From Lysobacterales bacterium (GTDB lineage: Bacteria; Pseudomonadota; Gammaproteobacteria; Xanthomonadales; Xanthomonadaceae): a DNA stretch of 51,400 nucleotides. The stretch is from assembly GCA_015655355.1 (NCBI GenBank), contig JAATFG010000069.1, positions 1 through 51,400 on the forward strand, read 5' to 3'. The translations under genes and the position numbers were made by a program. Under the pieces are notes generated by a model. That model had not been told where the DNA came from and ran no database searches. It saw only the letters and a program-made list of their open reading frames with translations. Positions 9,540-17,719 of the stretch are shown here, one piece after another; the first letter of the stretch is position 1; each line of letters opens with the position of its first letter.

Positions 9540-10427
9540 TCAGCGACTGCGGCTGATCAGGTGATTGACCATGTCGCGAGCGATTTGTGGCAGCGCATCG
9601 AGGCTCTTGACACACAGGTGTATTTTCCGATGCGCCCAAGGGTCTTGCAGTTGCAGCGTGCGAATGCGCTTTTCGCGGACATAGCTGCGTACCACGCTCT
9701 GCGGCAACACTGCCACGCCCAATCCGGCTTCGACCATGCGGCAGACCGCTTCGAAGCTGCGCACTTGCACGCGCAGACGCAGTGTGCGTCCCCTTGACAT
9801 TGCCTCCAGCAGCAATCGTCGGGTCAGCGCGGTGCCGCTTTCCAGCGACACGAAGTCGAAGCGCAGCAGATCCGCGAATTCGACCGTGCGCCGGCTAAGA
9901 GGGAAGCCGTTGGGCGTAATCACAACCAGGTCGTCCTCGCGATACTCCAGCCGAGTCAGGTCGTCGTAGGCATCACCTTCAACCACCACGCCGATGTCGG
10001 CGCTGCCATCACGGATGGATTCGGCAATTTCGATGCTCAGGCGCTCCTCCAGATCAAGTTTTACATGCGGATGCGAGATCGCGAACGAGACGAAGTCATC
10101 GGCCAGGAACTGGGCGAGCGCCGACATATTGGCGTGGATACGGATGTGGCCTTGCACGCCATTGGCGTAGTCGCTCAGGTCGGCATCCAGCTTCTGCATC
10201 AGGTTGAGCATCTGCCGCGCCTGCAATAAAGCGGCGCGGCCTGCGGCAGTCGGCTCCACTCCACGGGAGGTCCGGTTAAGCAATCGAACGCCGTAATGAT
10301 GTTCCAGCAGGCCGATGCGGCGACTGGCGGCGGCCAACGCGATATGCGAAATCTCGGCGGCTTTGGAGATGCTGCCGAGGTCGACGGCATTCACAAACAA
10401 GGCGAGCGAAGTGGTGTCTGGAAGCAC
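9540..10427 (-). CDS. LysR-family transcriptional regulator
   Basis: 295 residues: an N-terminal winged helix-turn-helix (about residues 4-63, including ALAAASRRIGLLEHHYGVRLLNR) and a periplasmic-binding-like effector domain to the end. The start is a GTG at 10427; Shine-Dalgarno complementarity is weak. It is divergent from the outer-membrane channel gene that heads the catabolic cluster, the classic LysR arrangement, and a T-N11-A palindrome lies in the shared promoter region. It probably activates that cluster in response to a pathway intermediate; the ligand is unknown. Confidence 0.92.
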   Translation of the reverse strand: MLPDTTSLALFVNAVDLGSISKAAEISHIALAAASRRIGLLEHHYGVRLLNRTSRGVEPTAAGRAALLQARQMLNLMQKLDADLSDYANGVQGHIRIHANMSALAQFLADDFVSFAISHPHVKLDLEERLSIEIAESIRDGSADIGVVVEGDAYDDLTRLEYREDDLVVITPNGFPLSRRTVEFADLLRFDFVSLESGTALTRRLLLEAMSRGRTLRLRVQVRSFEAVCRMVEAGLGVAVLPQSVVRSYVREKRIRTLQLQDPWAHRKIHLCVKSLDALPQIARDMVNHLISRSR

Positions 10428-10502
10428 GATGGGTCAGCTCTGGAATTGCGTTGCCACGCAGTATTGGGTGGGCGGCAGGTGCGAGGGTTGAAGTGTTTTT
10501 TG

Positions 10503-10521
10503 CCTTCGCATTCGGCGAAGG
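10503..10521. promoter_or_regulatory. Candidate LysR operator (T-N11-A palindrome)
   Basis: CCTTCGC (10503-10509) and GCGAAGG (10515-10521) are perfect inverted 7-bp arms around ATTCG, and contain T-N11-A (T10506 to A10518). It lies in the 191-bp divergent region, 76 bp from the regulator start and about 97 bp from the channel gene start, a usual place for a LysR recognition site. Confidence 0.55.
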
Positions 10522-10618
10522 TGGGCTACTCGAAATTCTAATTCCGCTAAGGCAACGGGTTGAACAGAATGCATCCACCGTCGCCAATTCGGCAACGGCC
10601 ACATCCTTGGGAGGGGAT

Positions 10619-11509
10619 ATGCGCCGGATTCGTTCCAGCTTGTTTGGTTTCATTCGTACTTCGTCCGTCTTGCCACTGGCCCTGGTCAGTGCCCACGCCG
10701 CTGCCATAACTGTGGACCCCGGTGATTACGTGCCGCCGCCGCCGGGTACGGTGGTCGGCTTCGTCTATCTCACTCATAGCGAAAGCGACCGGCTGTATCA
10801 GAACGGCAGGCTGGTGGACGACAGTGTCCGATTCTCTGCCGACACTGCGTTGCTGCGCGTGGCTCGGTTTGGCGAAGTCGGCGGGCTGACCTACAACATC
10901 CAGTTGCTGTTGCCGTATGCGCACCTGAATGCCGGCGGTTCGATCGGCGCGGAAGGCAGCACCAGCGGCATGGGGGATCCGATCCTCGCCAGCAGCCTGT
11001 GGGTGGTCAACAACCCTGAAACGCACACCTATCTGGGCATGACCGGTTACCTGTGGGTGCCGGCAGGCAGCTACGACCGCAATCGCCCGCTCAACGTGGG
11101 CGAGAACCGGTGGAAAGCCGACTATCAGATGGGCGCGTCGAAGGGCGTCGGCAAGCATCTTGTGTTCGAAGCGTCGTGGGACGTGATGGCCGCCGGCGAG
11201 AACGATGACATGCCTGGCGGCGCGACGCGCATGCAGTCCGCTTCCTGGGACTGGGAGGCCACTGCACGCTACATCGCAACACCCACCGACGAATTCAACA
11301 TCCGCTTGCGCAAGGTCACCGGCGGCGAGGATCGCATCGACGACGTGGATCAGGACGACAAGTCCGGCGAGTTCTCGATCCTGCTGGGCTACAACCGCTG
11401 GTTGAATCCGAAAACCCAACTTGTGGTCCAGGGCGGACGCGATCTTTCGGTCGAGAATGGATTGCGCGAACAGAGCCGCGTGCAGCTGAGATTGCTGCGG
11501 GTCTTCTGA
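10619..11509 (+). CDS. Outer-membrane channel of the phenol-degradation MetA family
   Basis: 296 residues with a signal peptide (about 1-30, ending SAHAAA) and a beta-strand-rich barrel ending in a terminal Phe (LLRVF). GMGDPILASSLW, TYLGMTGYLWVPAGSYDRN and NVGENRWKADYQMGASK are characteristic of the family annotated as "protein involved in meta-pathway of phenol degradation". These proteins are thought to pass hydrophobic substrates across the outer membrane. The start at 10619 has GGAGGGG at the right distance; a longer in-frame start would put 56 unlikely residues before the signal peptide. First gene of the catabolic cluster, suggesting a poorly soluble or aromatic/terpenoid-like substrate. 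Confidence 0.85.
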   Translation: MRRIRSSLFGFIRTSSVLPLALVSAHAAAITVDPGDYVPPPPGTVVGFVYLTHSESDRLYQNGRLVDDSVRFSADTALLRVARFGEVGGLTYNIQLLLPYAHLNAGGSIGAEGSTSGMGDPILASSLWVVNNPETHTYLGMTGYLWVPAGSYDRNRPLNVGENRWKADYQMGASKGVGKHLVFEASWDVMAAGENDDMPGGATRMQSASWDWEATARYIATPTDEFNIRLRKVTGGEDRIDDVDQDDKSGEFSILLGYNRWLNPKTQLVVQGGRDLSVENGLREQSRVQLRLLRVF

Positions 11510-11542
11510 TCGCCCCCTCCACTTACGGAACCAGATGCAGCC

Positions 11543-13213
11543 ATGGGTCAGTCAGATATTTCCATCGACACTTTCGATTTCGTCATCGTCGGCGCGGGCG
11601 CGGCGGGTTGCGTGCTTGCCAATCGCTTGACGGCCGATGGCCGCACGACGGTCTGTCTGCTGGAGGCCGGACCGCCGGATCGCAATCTTTTCATCCATGT
11701 TCCGGCGGGTTTCATCAAGCTGGCGTACGACCCGAAATGGACCTGGCAGATCAAGACCGAACCCAACGCGAATACCGATGGCCGGCGGATCCCGACCACC
11801 GGCGGGCGTACCTTGGGCGGTTCCAGTTCGATCAATGGATTCAATTGCGTCCGCGGCCAGGCCGAGGACTATGACGGCTGGGCCGAAATGGGCAACACCG
11901 GCTGGTCGTATGCCGAGGTGTTGCCTTATTTCAAACGCAGCGAACGCCGCATTGGCAACGCCGATCCGCGTTACCGCGGCGTCGATGGGCCGATGCCGAT
12001 CACCGATCCGCAATGGCGCCACACGTTGTGCGATGCCTTCATCGAAAGCGCGCATGCCCACGGTGCGCCACGCGGCGTGGACTACAACGCCGTGCGCCAG
12101 GAAGGCGCGGGGTATTACCAGCGCTGGATCCACAAGGGCCGCCGCCGCGGTGCTGCGCAGACTTTCCTGCGTGAGGCGCGTGGCCGCCGCAACCTTGAAA
12201 TTCGTACTGACGCTTGCGCAACCGGGCTGGTGTTTGAAGGCGCGCAAGTGGTTGGCGTCGATTATCGCTGCAGCGGCGATGCCACGCCGCGGCGGGTCAG
12301 GGCGCGGCGCGAGGTGGTGGTCGCGGCCGGTGCGGCCAATACCCCCAAGCTGCTGATGCTGTCAGGCCTGGGGCCGGCGGCGCACCTCAACGACCACGGC
12401 ATTCGCGTGCGCCGTGCGATCGAGGCGGTGGGACGCAACCTGCAAGACCACCACATGCTGCGTTCCGTGTGCCGCGTACGTGGCACGGACACGCTCAATC
12501 AGAGCGCCCGCGGATTGAAGTTGCTGGGCGAAATCGCCAAATGGACGCTTGGCCGCCCCAGCTTGCTGGCGATCAGTCCGTCGGTTGCCTACACCTTCAT
12601 GAAGTCCGACCCGTCGCAGGTGCGCAACAACCTGCAGTTCCACTTTTCGCCGGGCAGTTACAAGGAAGGCGTCGCCGGATTGCTGGACGACTTCCCCGGA
12701 ATGACGCTGGGGTTCTACAACCTGCGGCCCAGAAGCACGGGATCGGTGGCGCTGGCGTCGTCCAATCCGGAAGATTTTCCGGTCGTGCAGCCGAACTACA
12801 TGGCGCACGAAGACGATCAGAGGGTCATCGTGGATGCGTTGCGCCTTACCCGGTCGCTGCTGCATGGCGATGCTTTGCGGCCCTACATCGTCCGCGACGA
12901 GTACCCCGGCGAAGACATCAAGAGCGACGACGACCTGCTGACGTTCGCGCGGCGTCGCGGCGGTACCGCATGGCACCTGATGGGAACCTGTCGCATGGGC
13001 CGGGCAGGCGACCCCAATGCGGTTGTCGATCCGCAATTGCGTGTCGTCGGCGTGCCTGGCTTGCGCGTGGTCGACGCGTCGGTGATGCCGGCGATGCCAT
13101 CGGGCAACACCCAGATCCCCACGATGATGATTGCCGAAAAGGCAGCCGACCTGCTGCTCGGTCGTACGCCGCCGCCAGCGGAATTCCCCGAGCGGGGCAA
13201 TGCGGGCACATAA
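11543..13213 (+). CDS. GMC-family FAD-dependent alcohol dehydrogenase
   Basis: 556 residues of the glucose-methanol-choline oxidoreductase family. The FAD-binding motif VGAGAAGCVLANRL is near residue 17. GRTLGGSSSINGF is GMC signature 1, and GAANTPKLLMLSGLGP is signature 2. The catalytic His lies in AWHLMGTCRMG and the partner Asn/His position in PSGNTQIP near the C-terminus. Closest in type to choline/alkanol/polyethylene-glycol dehydrogenases. Second in the cluster; with the aldehyde dehydrogenase at its end it could oxidise an alcohol to an acid. Substrate not deducible. Confidence 0.92.
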   Translation: MGQSDISIDTFDFVIVGAGAAGCVLANRLTADGRTTVCLLEAGPPDRNLFIHVPAGFIKLAYDPKWTWQIKTEPNANTDGRRIPTTGGRTLGGSSSINGFNCVRGQAEDYDGWAEMGNTGWSYAEVLPYFKRSERRIGNADPRYRGVDGPMPITDPQWRHTLCDAFIESAHAHGAPRGVDYNAVRQEGAGYYQRWIHKGRRRGAAQTFLREARGRRNLEIRTDACATGLVFEGAQVVGVDYRCSGDATPRRVRARREVVVAAGAANTPKLLMLSGLGPAAHLNDHGIRVRRAIEAVGRNLQDHHMLRSVCRVRGTDTLNQSARGLKLLGEIAKWTLGRPSLLAISPSVAYTFMKSDPSQVRNNLQFHFSPGSYKEGVAGLLDDFPGMTLGFYNLRPRSTGSVALASSNPEDFPVVQPNYMAHEDDQRVIVDALRLTRSLLHGDALRPYIVRDEYPGEDIKSDDDLLTFARRRGGTAWHLMGTCRMGRAGDPNAVVDPQLRVVGVPGLRVVDASVMPAMPSGNTQIPTMMIAEKAADLLLGRTPPPAEFPERGNAGT

Positions 13214-13294
13214 CCACCCCACCTCGAAGCGGGCGTCCGGAAAGGCGTCCATCCATTCAACGACACATCCAGACACCCTGGGAGGGGTATGGAA

Positions 13295-14602
13295 ATGAAC
13301 GAAACAAAGAAGACGGTATTTGCAGCGGACAGGATGCCTGCCGCCGGCGGCGGCGGGCTGGTGGCGCTGTTGGGGCTGAATGGCGTTCCCGGCCGCACCT
13401 GGCGCGTGGTCGTGCTGTCATTGCTGGGTTGGTTGCTGGTCAATGCCGATGGCAGCCTGTTCAACTTCGCCTACCCGCTGATACAGAAAGACCTGGGCCT
13501 TACCGATGGCCAGATCGCATTGATCTACACCGGCCTGTATACGGTGGGGGCGTTGTCCACCTTCGTTGCCGGGCCGCTGATGGACCGCATCGGACGCAAG
13601 CCGATCTATCAGGCGTGTCTGCTCGCTTCGATCCTGGGCAGTCTGGTCACTGCCGCGGCGCCTGGCTTCCTTGTCCTGCTGCTGGGTCGTGCGATTACCC
13701 AGATCGGTGCTTCGACCGAGTGGATGGCCGGGCAGGTGATGGTGGCCGAAGAAGCCCCGGCACGTGTGCGTGGCCGTTTGATCGGCATTGCCCAGATCGG
13801 TTACCCGCTTGGCTTTTTCCTTGGCGCGTTGATGGCGATGGCCATTCTCGACCGCTTCGGTTGGCGCGTGCTGTTTGCTTGCGGCGTGCTGCCAGTGGTT
13901 CTGATGATCTGGGCGCGTCGCGGCGTCGAGGACACGGAACGCTTCCAGGCCGAACGCATGAAGGAACTTGCCGGCCGCGCGTTGCAACAGGGGCGTTTCT
14001 CGCAACTGTTCGGGCCGGGGTTGCGCCGCGCTTCGGTCTGCATTGCGCTGTGGCACTTCTGCTATGCGTTCGGCATCGCCGGCATCATCAGCTACCTGCC
14101 CACCGTCTACCAGCATTTCGGCATTCCGCTGTCGGGCGTGTTCTCGTCGTCGGCCATCGCCACCGGCATGGCGGCCTTCGGCTACCTGCTGGCGGCGTAT
14201 CTGGGCGAACGTTTCGGGCGCCGTGAAATCTCCGCGCTTTTCCTGGTGCTGGGCGGAATCTCGGGCGCGTTGCTGGCGTACTACGGCAGCAGCTGGCTGA
14301 TGCTCACGGTGTTCTACAGCCTGTTCTATTTCTTCACCCTGGGACACATCACCTCGGCGGTGGGCTTCGCGGCCGAAGTGTTCCCGACCCGCGTCCGCGG
14401 CACCGGCGCAAACCTCGTTGCCGGCTCGGAATGGGTGGGTTTCGTCGTCGCCGCCGCCACCGGCCCGTGGCTGCTGGCCAATGCCGGCTTCAACGGGACG
14501 CTGATGATCTGGTGCCTGATCGCGGAAGTGGCGGCCGCGTTCTTCGCGATGTGCATCAAGCGCATCCCGCCGAACAAGGTGCTGGAAGAAGTGTACGAAT
14601 GA
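13295..14602 (+). CDS. MFS transporter (organic-acid / aromatic-acid type)
   Basis: Inner-membrane permease of about 435 residues with twelve predicted helices in two halves. DRIGRKP sits in the TM2-3 loop, ERFGRREISA in the matching second-half loop, and EVFPTRVRGTGAN after TM10, as in acid:H+ symporters. Two ATGs are possible, at 13289 and 13295. GGAGG at 13281-13285 is too close to the first and about 9 nt from the second, so 13295 is preferred. It presumably imports the substrate of the surrounding enzymes. Confidence 0.88.
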   Translation: MNETKKTVFAADRMPAAGGGGLVALLGLNGVPGRTWRVVVLSLLGWLLVNADGSLFNFAYPLIQKDLGLTDGQIALIYTGLYTVGALSTFVAGPLMDRIGRKPIYQACLLASILGSLVTAAAPGFLVLLLGRAITQIGASTEWMAGQVMVAEEAPARVRGRLIGIAQIGYPLGFFLGALMAMAILDRFGWRVLFACGVLPVVLMIWARRGVEDTERFQAERMKELAGRALQQGRFSQLFGPGLRRASVCIALWHFCYAFGIAGIISYLPTVYQHFGIPLSGVFSSSAIATGMAAFGYLLAAYLGERFGRREISALFLVLGGISGALLAYYGSSWLMLTVFYSLFYFFTLGHITSAVGFAAEVFPTRVRGTGANLVAGSEWVGFVVAAATGPWLLANAGFNGTLMIWCLIAEVAAAFFAMCIKRIPPNKVLEEVYE

Positions 14603-14641
14603 CCCGGTACCGCCACACCGCGTCCGGAACGGCATCGCTCC

Positions 14642-14695
14642 ATGAAAACCATCATGCAACCGCAACAGGAGAAGCGTTCGCGCTCAACGTTATGA
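14642..14695 (+). CDS. Possible 17-codon leader ORF before the lactonase gene
   Basis: An ATG at 14642 opens a 17-codon frame whose TGA stop overlaps the lactonase ATG (ATGA, 14692-14695). The leader contains AGGAG (14667-14671), otherwise too far from the lactonase start. It could couple lactonase translation to the leader, or be chance. No homology can be judged at this length. Confidence 0.2.
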   Translation: MKTIMQPQQEKRSRSTL

Positions 14696-15600
14696 AAACC
14701 GCAAAAATCGTTTACGAAAACATGAAGTTCGGCGAAGGTCCCGGTCAGGGTCCCGATGGCAAGGTCTACGTCAGCGACTTCTACGCGTTCGAGGTGCTGC
14801 GCTTCGACACGCAGGACTGGCAGGCCGAGGTGGTGGCGAAGATTCCGCAGCAGCCTTCCGGTCTGGGCTGGCTGCCCGACGGGCGCTTGCTGATCGTCTC
14901 GATGTTGGACCACAAGATCCTGCGCCTGGAAACGGATGGCTCGTTGAGCGAACACGCCGACGTGTCGGGCATTTCCCGCGGCGCGACCAATGAAATGCGC
15001 GTCGATCCGGATGGTGTGGCCTGGGTGGGCAACTTCGGTTTCGATTTCTACGCCGAACTGGCCGCCGACCCGAATGCCGACCCGCTGTTCGGCCCGGACG
15101 CCAATCCGCCGACCGCCGAGATTGCCCGCGTCGACCCGGATGGCAGCGTCCACGAAGTCGCGCAAGGATTGCGCTTCCCCAATGGCACGGTGCGCCTGTC
15201 CGACGGCACGCTGGTGATCGCCGAAACATGCGGTTCCTGCCTGACCGCGTTCGACGTGGACGCCGGTGGCATGCTGGTCAATCGGCGCGTGTGGGCCGAC
15301 ATGTCGGCGCTGGGTCCGAATGGCGTGCCGATCCGCCCCGACGGCACCTGCGTCGATGCCGAAGACGCCATCTGGGTCACCGATCCGAACCACAACCGCG
15401 TGGTGCGCCTGGCTGAAGGCGGCAAGGTGCTGGACGAAGTGCACACCTCGCAGGGCTGTTTTGCCGTGGCGTTGGCGGGCGAAGACGGCAAGACGCTGTT
15501 CTGCTGCACCGCGCGGACGTCCAATCCGAACATTGCCGCGCACCAGCGCACCGGCAAGATCGAGATAGCGCGCGTCGAGGTTGGCCTGCCCGGAATCTGA
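14692..15600 (+). CDS. SMP-30/gluconolactonase-family protein
   Basis: 302-residue predicted six-bladed beta-propeller of the SMP-30/gluconolactonase/LRE family, metal-dependent lactone hydrolases. Family landmarks: GEGPGQGPDGKVYVSDFY near the N-terminus (metal-binding Glu), NEMRVDPDGVAWVGN in the middle (metal-binding Asn), FPNGTVRLSDG, and RPDGTCVDAEDAIWVTDP (metal/catalytic Asp). The start at 14692 is where homology begins; an in-frame ATG at 14599 overlapping the MFS stop would add 31 residues and has a GGAAG nearby, so the start is uncertain. In the pathway it would open a lactone formed by, or fed into, the dehydrogenase steps. Confidence 0.85.
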   Translation: MKTAKIVYENMKFGEGPGQGPDGKVYVSDFYAFEVLRFDTQDWQAEVVAKIPQQPSGLGWLPDGRLLIVSMLDHKILRLETDGSLSEHADVSGISRGATNEMRVDPDGVAWVGNFGFDFYAELAADPNADPLFGPDANPPTAEIARVDPDGSVHEVAQGLRFPNGTVRLSDGTLVIAETCGSCLTAFDVDAGGMLVNRRVWADMSALGPNGVPIRPDGTCVDAEDAIWVTDPNHNRVVRLAEGGKVLDEVHTSQGCFAVALAGEDGKTLFCCTARTSNPNIAAHQRTGKIEIARVEVGLPGI

Positions 15601-15603
15601 GCG

Positions 15604-16815
15604 ATGACGCCGACACCGAACATGCTTCCCCTGGAAGGGATAACCGTGGTCAGCCTGGAGCACGCGATTGCCGCCCCGTTCTGCACGCGGCAGTTGGCGG
15701 AACTGGGCGCGCGGGTCATCAAGCTGGAACGCCCCGGCGTCGGCGACTTTGCCCGCGCTTACGACGCGCGCGCACGCGGCATGGCCTCGCACTTCGTATG
15801 GAGCAACCGTTCCAAGGAAAGCATGGCCCTGGACCTGAAGGCCGATGGCGCGGACGCGATCCTGCAGGCCTTGCTGGCCAGGGCCGACGTGCTGGTCCAG
15901 AACCTTGCGCCCGGCGCCGCCGAGCGCATGGGCCTGTCCTACGCGCAGTTGAAGGATGCGCACCCGGGGTTGATCGTCTGCGACATCTCCGGCTACGGTG
16001 CCGATGGACCGTACCGCGACCGCAAGGCCTACGACCTGCTGATCCAGGCCGAGTCCGGATTCCTGTCGGTCACGGGAACGCCGGAGGAAATGGTCAAGGC
16101 CGGGTGTTCCATCGCCGACATCGCCGCGGGCATGTATGCCTACAGCAACATCCTCGCGGCGCTGCTTCGGCGTACGCGCACCGGGCAGGGCTGCCGGATC
16201 GACGTGTCGATGCTTGAAGCGATGGTCGAGTGGATGGGGTATCCCCTGTATTACTCGCTGGACGATGCGGCCGCGCCGCCGCGCACCGGCGCCTTCCACG
16301 CGACGATCTATCCGTATGGGCCGTTCGAGACAGGCGACGGCAAATCGGTTTTCATCGGCATCCAGAACGAGCGCGAGTGGGTCGTGTTCTGCGAGCGGGT
16401 GTTGCAGCGAGCGGAACTGGCGCAGGATCCGCGCTTCGCGTCGAACGCGCTGCGTTCGGTCGCGCGCGACGAACTGCAGCCGGTCCTGCGCGAGGTATTG
16501 CGGTCATTGACCGCCGAGCAGTTCATCGAACGGCTGGATGCGGCGCGCATCGCCAACGGGCGGGTCAACCAGATGAGCGATGTCTGGCGCCATCCGCAAT
16601 TGGCGGCGCGCGACCGATGGAGCGAGGTGGCGACTCCCGTTGGGCCGATGCCGGCACTGAAGGCGCCGGGAGTGCCTGACGTGATGCGGGCGCCGATGCG
16701 GCCGGTACCGGAGGTGGGTGAACACACCCAATCCCTGTTGCTCGAGTTGGGATTTCCCGCCGATGCACTGGGGCCAATTCCGTCGACCTCGATCACGGGG
16801 ACTGAAGATGATTGA
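15604..16815 (+). CDS. Family III CoA-transferase (CaiB/BaiF)
   Basis: 403 residues. N-terminal GITVVSLEHAIAAPFCTRQL and GARVIKLERPGVGDFAR are typical of family III CoA-transferases, and the catalytic Asp is in RKAYDLLIQAESGF. These enzymes move CoA from a donor such as succinyl-CoA to a carboxylic acid. It starts 3 bp after the lactonase stop and overlaps the lyase gene by 8 bp, so the three are translationally coupled. Next to a CitE-type lyase it resembles citramalate or itaconate CoA-transferase/lyase pairs, which suggests a hydroxy-dicarboxylate substrate (inference). Confidence 0.92.
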   Translation: MTPTPNMLPLEGITVVSLEHAIAAPFCTRQLAELGARVIKLERPGVGDFARAYDARARGMASHFVWSNRSKESMALDLKADGADAILQALLARADVLVQNLAPGAAERMGLSYAQLKDAHPGLIVCDISGYGADGPYRDRKAYDLLIQAESGFLSVTGTPEEMVKAGCSIADIAAGMYAYSNILAALLRRTRTGQGCRIDVSMLEAMVEWMGYPLYYSLDDAAAPPRTGAFHATIYPYGPFETGDGKSVFIGIQNEREWVVFCERVLQRAELAQDPRFASNALRSVARDELQPVLREVLRSLTAEQFIERLDAARIANGRVNQMSDVWRHPQLAARDRWSEVATPVGPMPALKAPGVPDVMRAPMRPVPEVGEHTQSLLLELGFPADALGPIPSTSITGTEDD

Positions 16816-17614
16816 TTTGCATCGCGCGCATTCGTTCCTGTTCGTACCGGGACATCGACCTGAGCGATTCGACAAGGCGATGCAAAGCGGTGCGGGTGCG
16901 GTGATCCTTGATTTGGAAGACGCCGTTGCGGCGGCCGATAAGGCCGCAGCCAGGCGCGCGATTGCAGACTGGCTGTCGCCTGCGCGACCGGTGCTTTTGC
17001 GCATCAACGGCTTCAACGATTGCGGGCATGAGCAGGATCTTGCGGTTGCAAATACGCCGGGCGTGGCAGGAATCATCGTGTCCAAGGCGGAGTCGCCGGA
17101 CCAGTTGGCCGAAGTGTCCCTGCGTTGCCCGGGGATCCCGTTGCTGCCTCTGATAGAAAGCGCGCGTGGCCTTGCGCATTGCGAAGCCATGGCGGGCCAT
17201 TCCGGCGTCGCGGCGTTGGTGTTTGGCGCGATCGATTTCTGTCTTGATGTGGGCGTGCTGGACGAGGATGCATTGGACAGCGTGCGCCTGCGGCTGGCCA
17301 TCGCGTCGCGTGTAGGAGGGTTGGCGCGCCCGATTGACAGCGTGACCACCGAATTCCGTGATGCTGCGCCTGTGCATGCGGCCGCCGCGCGTGCGCGTGC
17401 GCTCGGTTTTGGCGGCAAGCTTTGCATTCATCCGGCACAGGTCGCCGTGGTCAATGCGGCGTTCCGGCCCAGCACGGAATTGATCGAATGGGCGCGCCGC
17501 GTGCTCGCCGCAGAGGCGGCGTCCGCAGGCGCCGCCACCGCGCTTGACGGGCAAATGCTGGACCTGCCCGTATTTGAAGCCGCGCGTCGTTTGCTGGCCG
17601 ACGCGGGACAATGA
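16808..17614 (+). CDS. HpcH/HpaI / citrate-lyase-beta-like (CitE-type) C-C lyase
   Basis: 268 residues, TIM-barrel Mg2+-dependent lyase. The opening HSFLFVPGHRPERFDKAM, then GAGAVILDLEDAVAAADK (acidic Mg site), LLPLIESARGL and FGAIDFCLDVG, and the terminal FGGKLCIHPAQV (acyl-CoA binding) mark the CitE/malyl-/citramalyl-CoA lyase branch. Such enzymes split a 3-hydroxyacyl-CoA into acetyl- or propionyl-CoA and a 2-oxoacid. The start at 16808 overlaps the CoA-transferase stop and begins the conserved region. Its likely job is to cleave the CoA thioester made by that transferase. Confidence 0.9.
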   Translation: MIDLHRAHSFLFVPGHRPERFDKAMQSGAGAVILDLEDAVAAADKAAARRAIADWLSPARPVLLRINGFNDCGHEQDLAVANTPGVAGIIVSKAESPDQLAEVSLRCPGIPLLPLIESARGLAHCEAMAGHSGVAALVFGAIDFCLDVGVLDEDALDSVRLRLAIASRVGGLARPIDSVTTEFRDAAPVHAAAARARALGFGGKLCIHPAQVAVVNAAFRPSTELIEWARRVLAAEAASAGAATALDGQMLDLPVFEAARRLLADAGQ

Positions 17615-17719
17615 GCTTTCTGCAGGTGAATCTCGTGTCCACTTGCCCCTATTCCGGTTTCGCGGGAATCCCGCTTGGCTGCCCCACAGGTTGTATTCCA
17701 AATGTTTCGGGAGCGATCC

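Noticed and set aside
10451-10618. Upstream in-frame extension of the outer-membrane channel gene
   Set aside because: It would put 56 non-homologous residues before a clear signal peptide and bury the ribosome binding site GGAGGGG.
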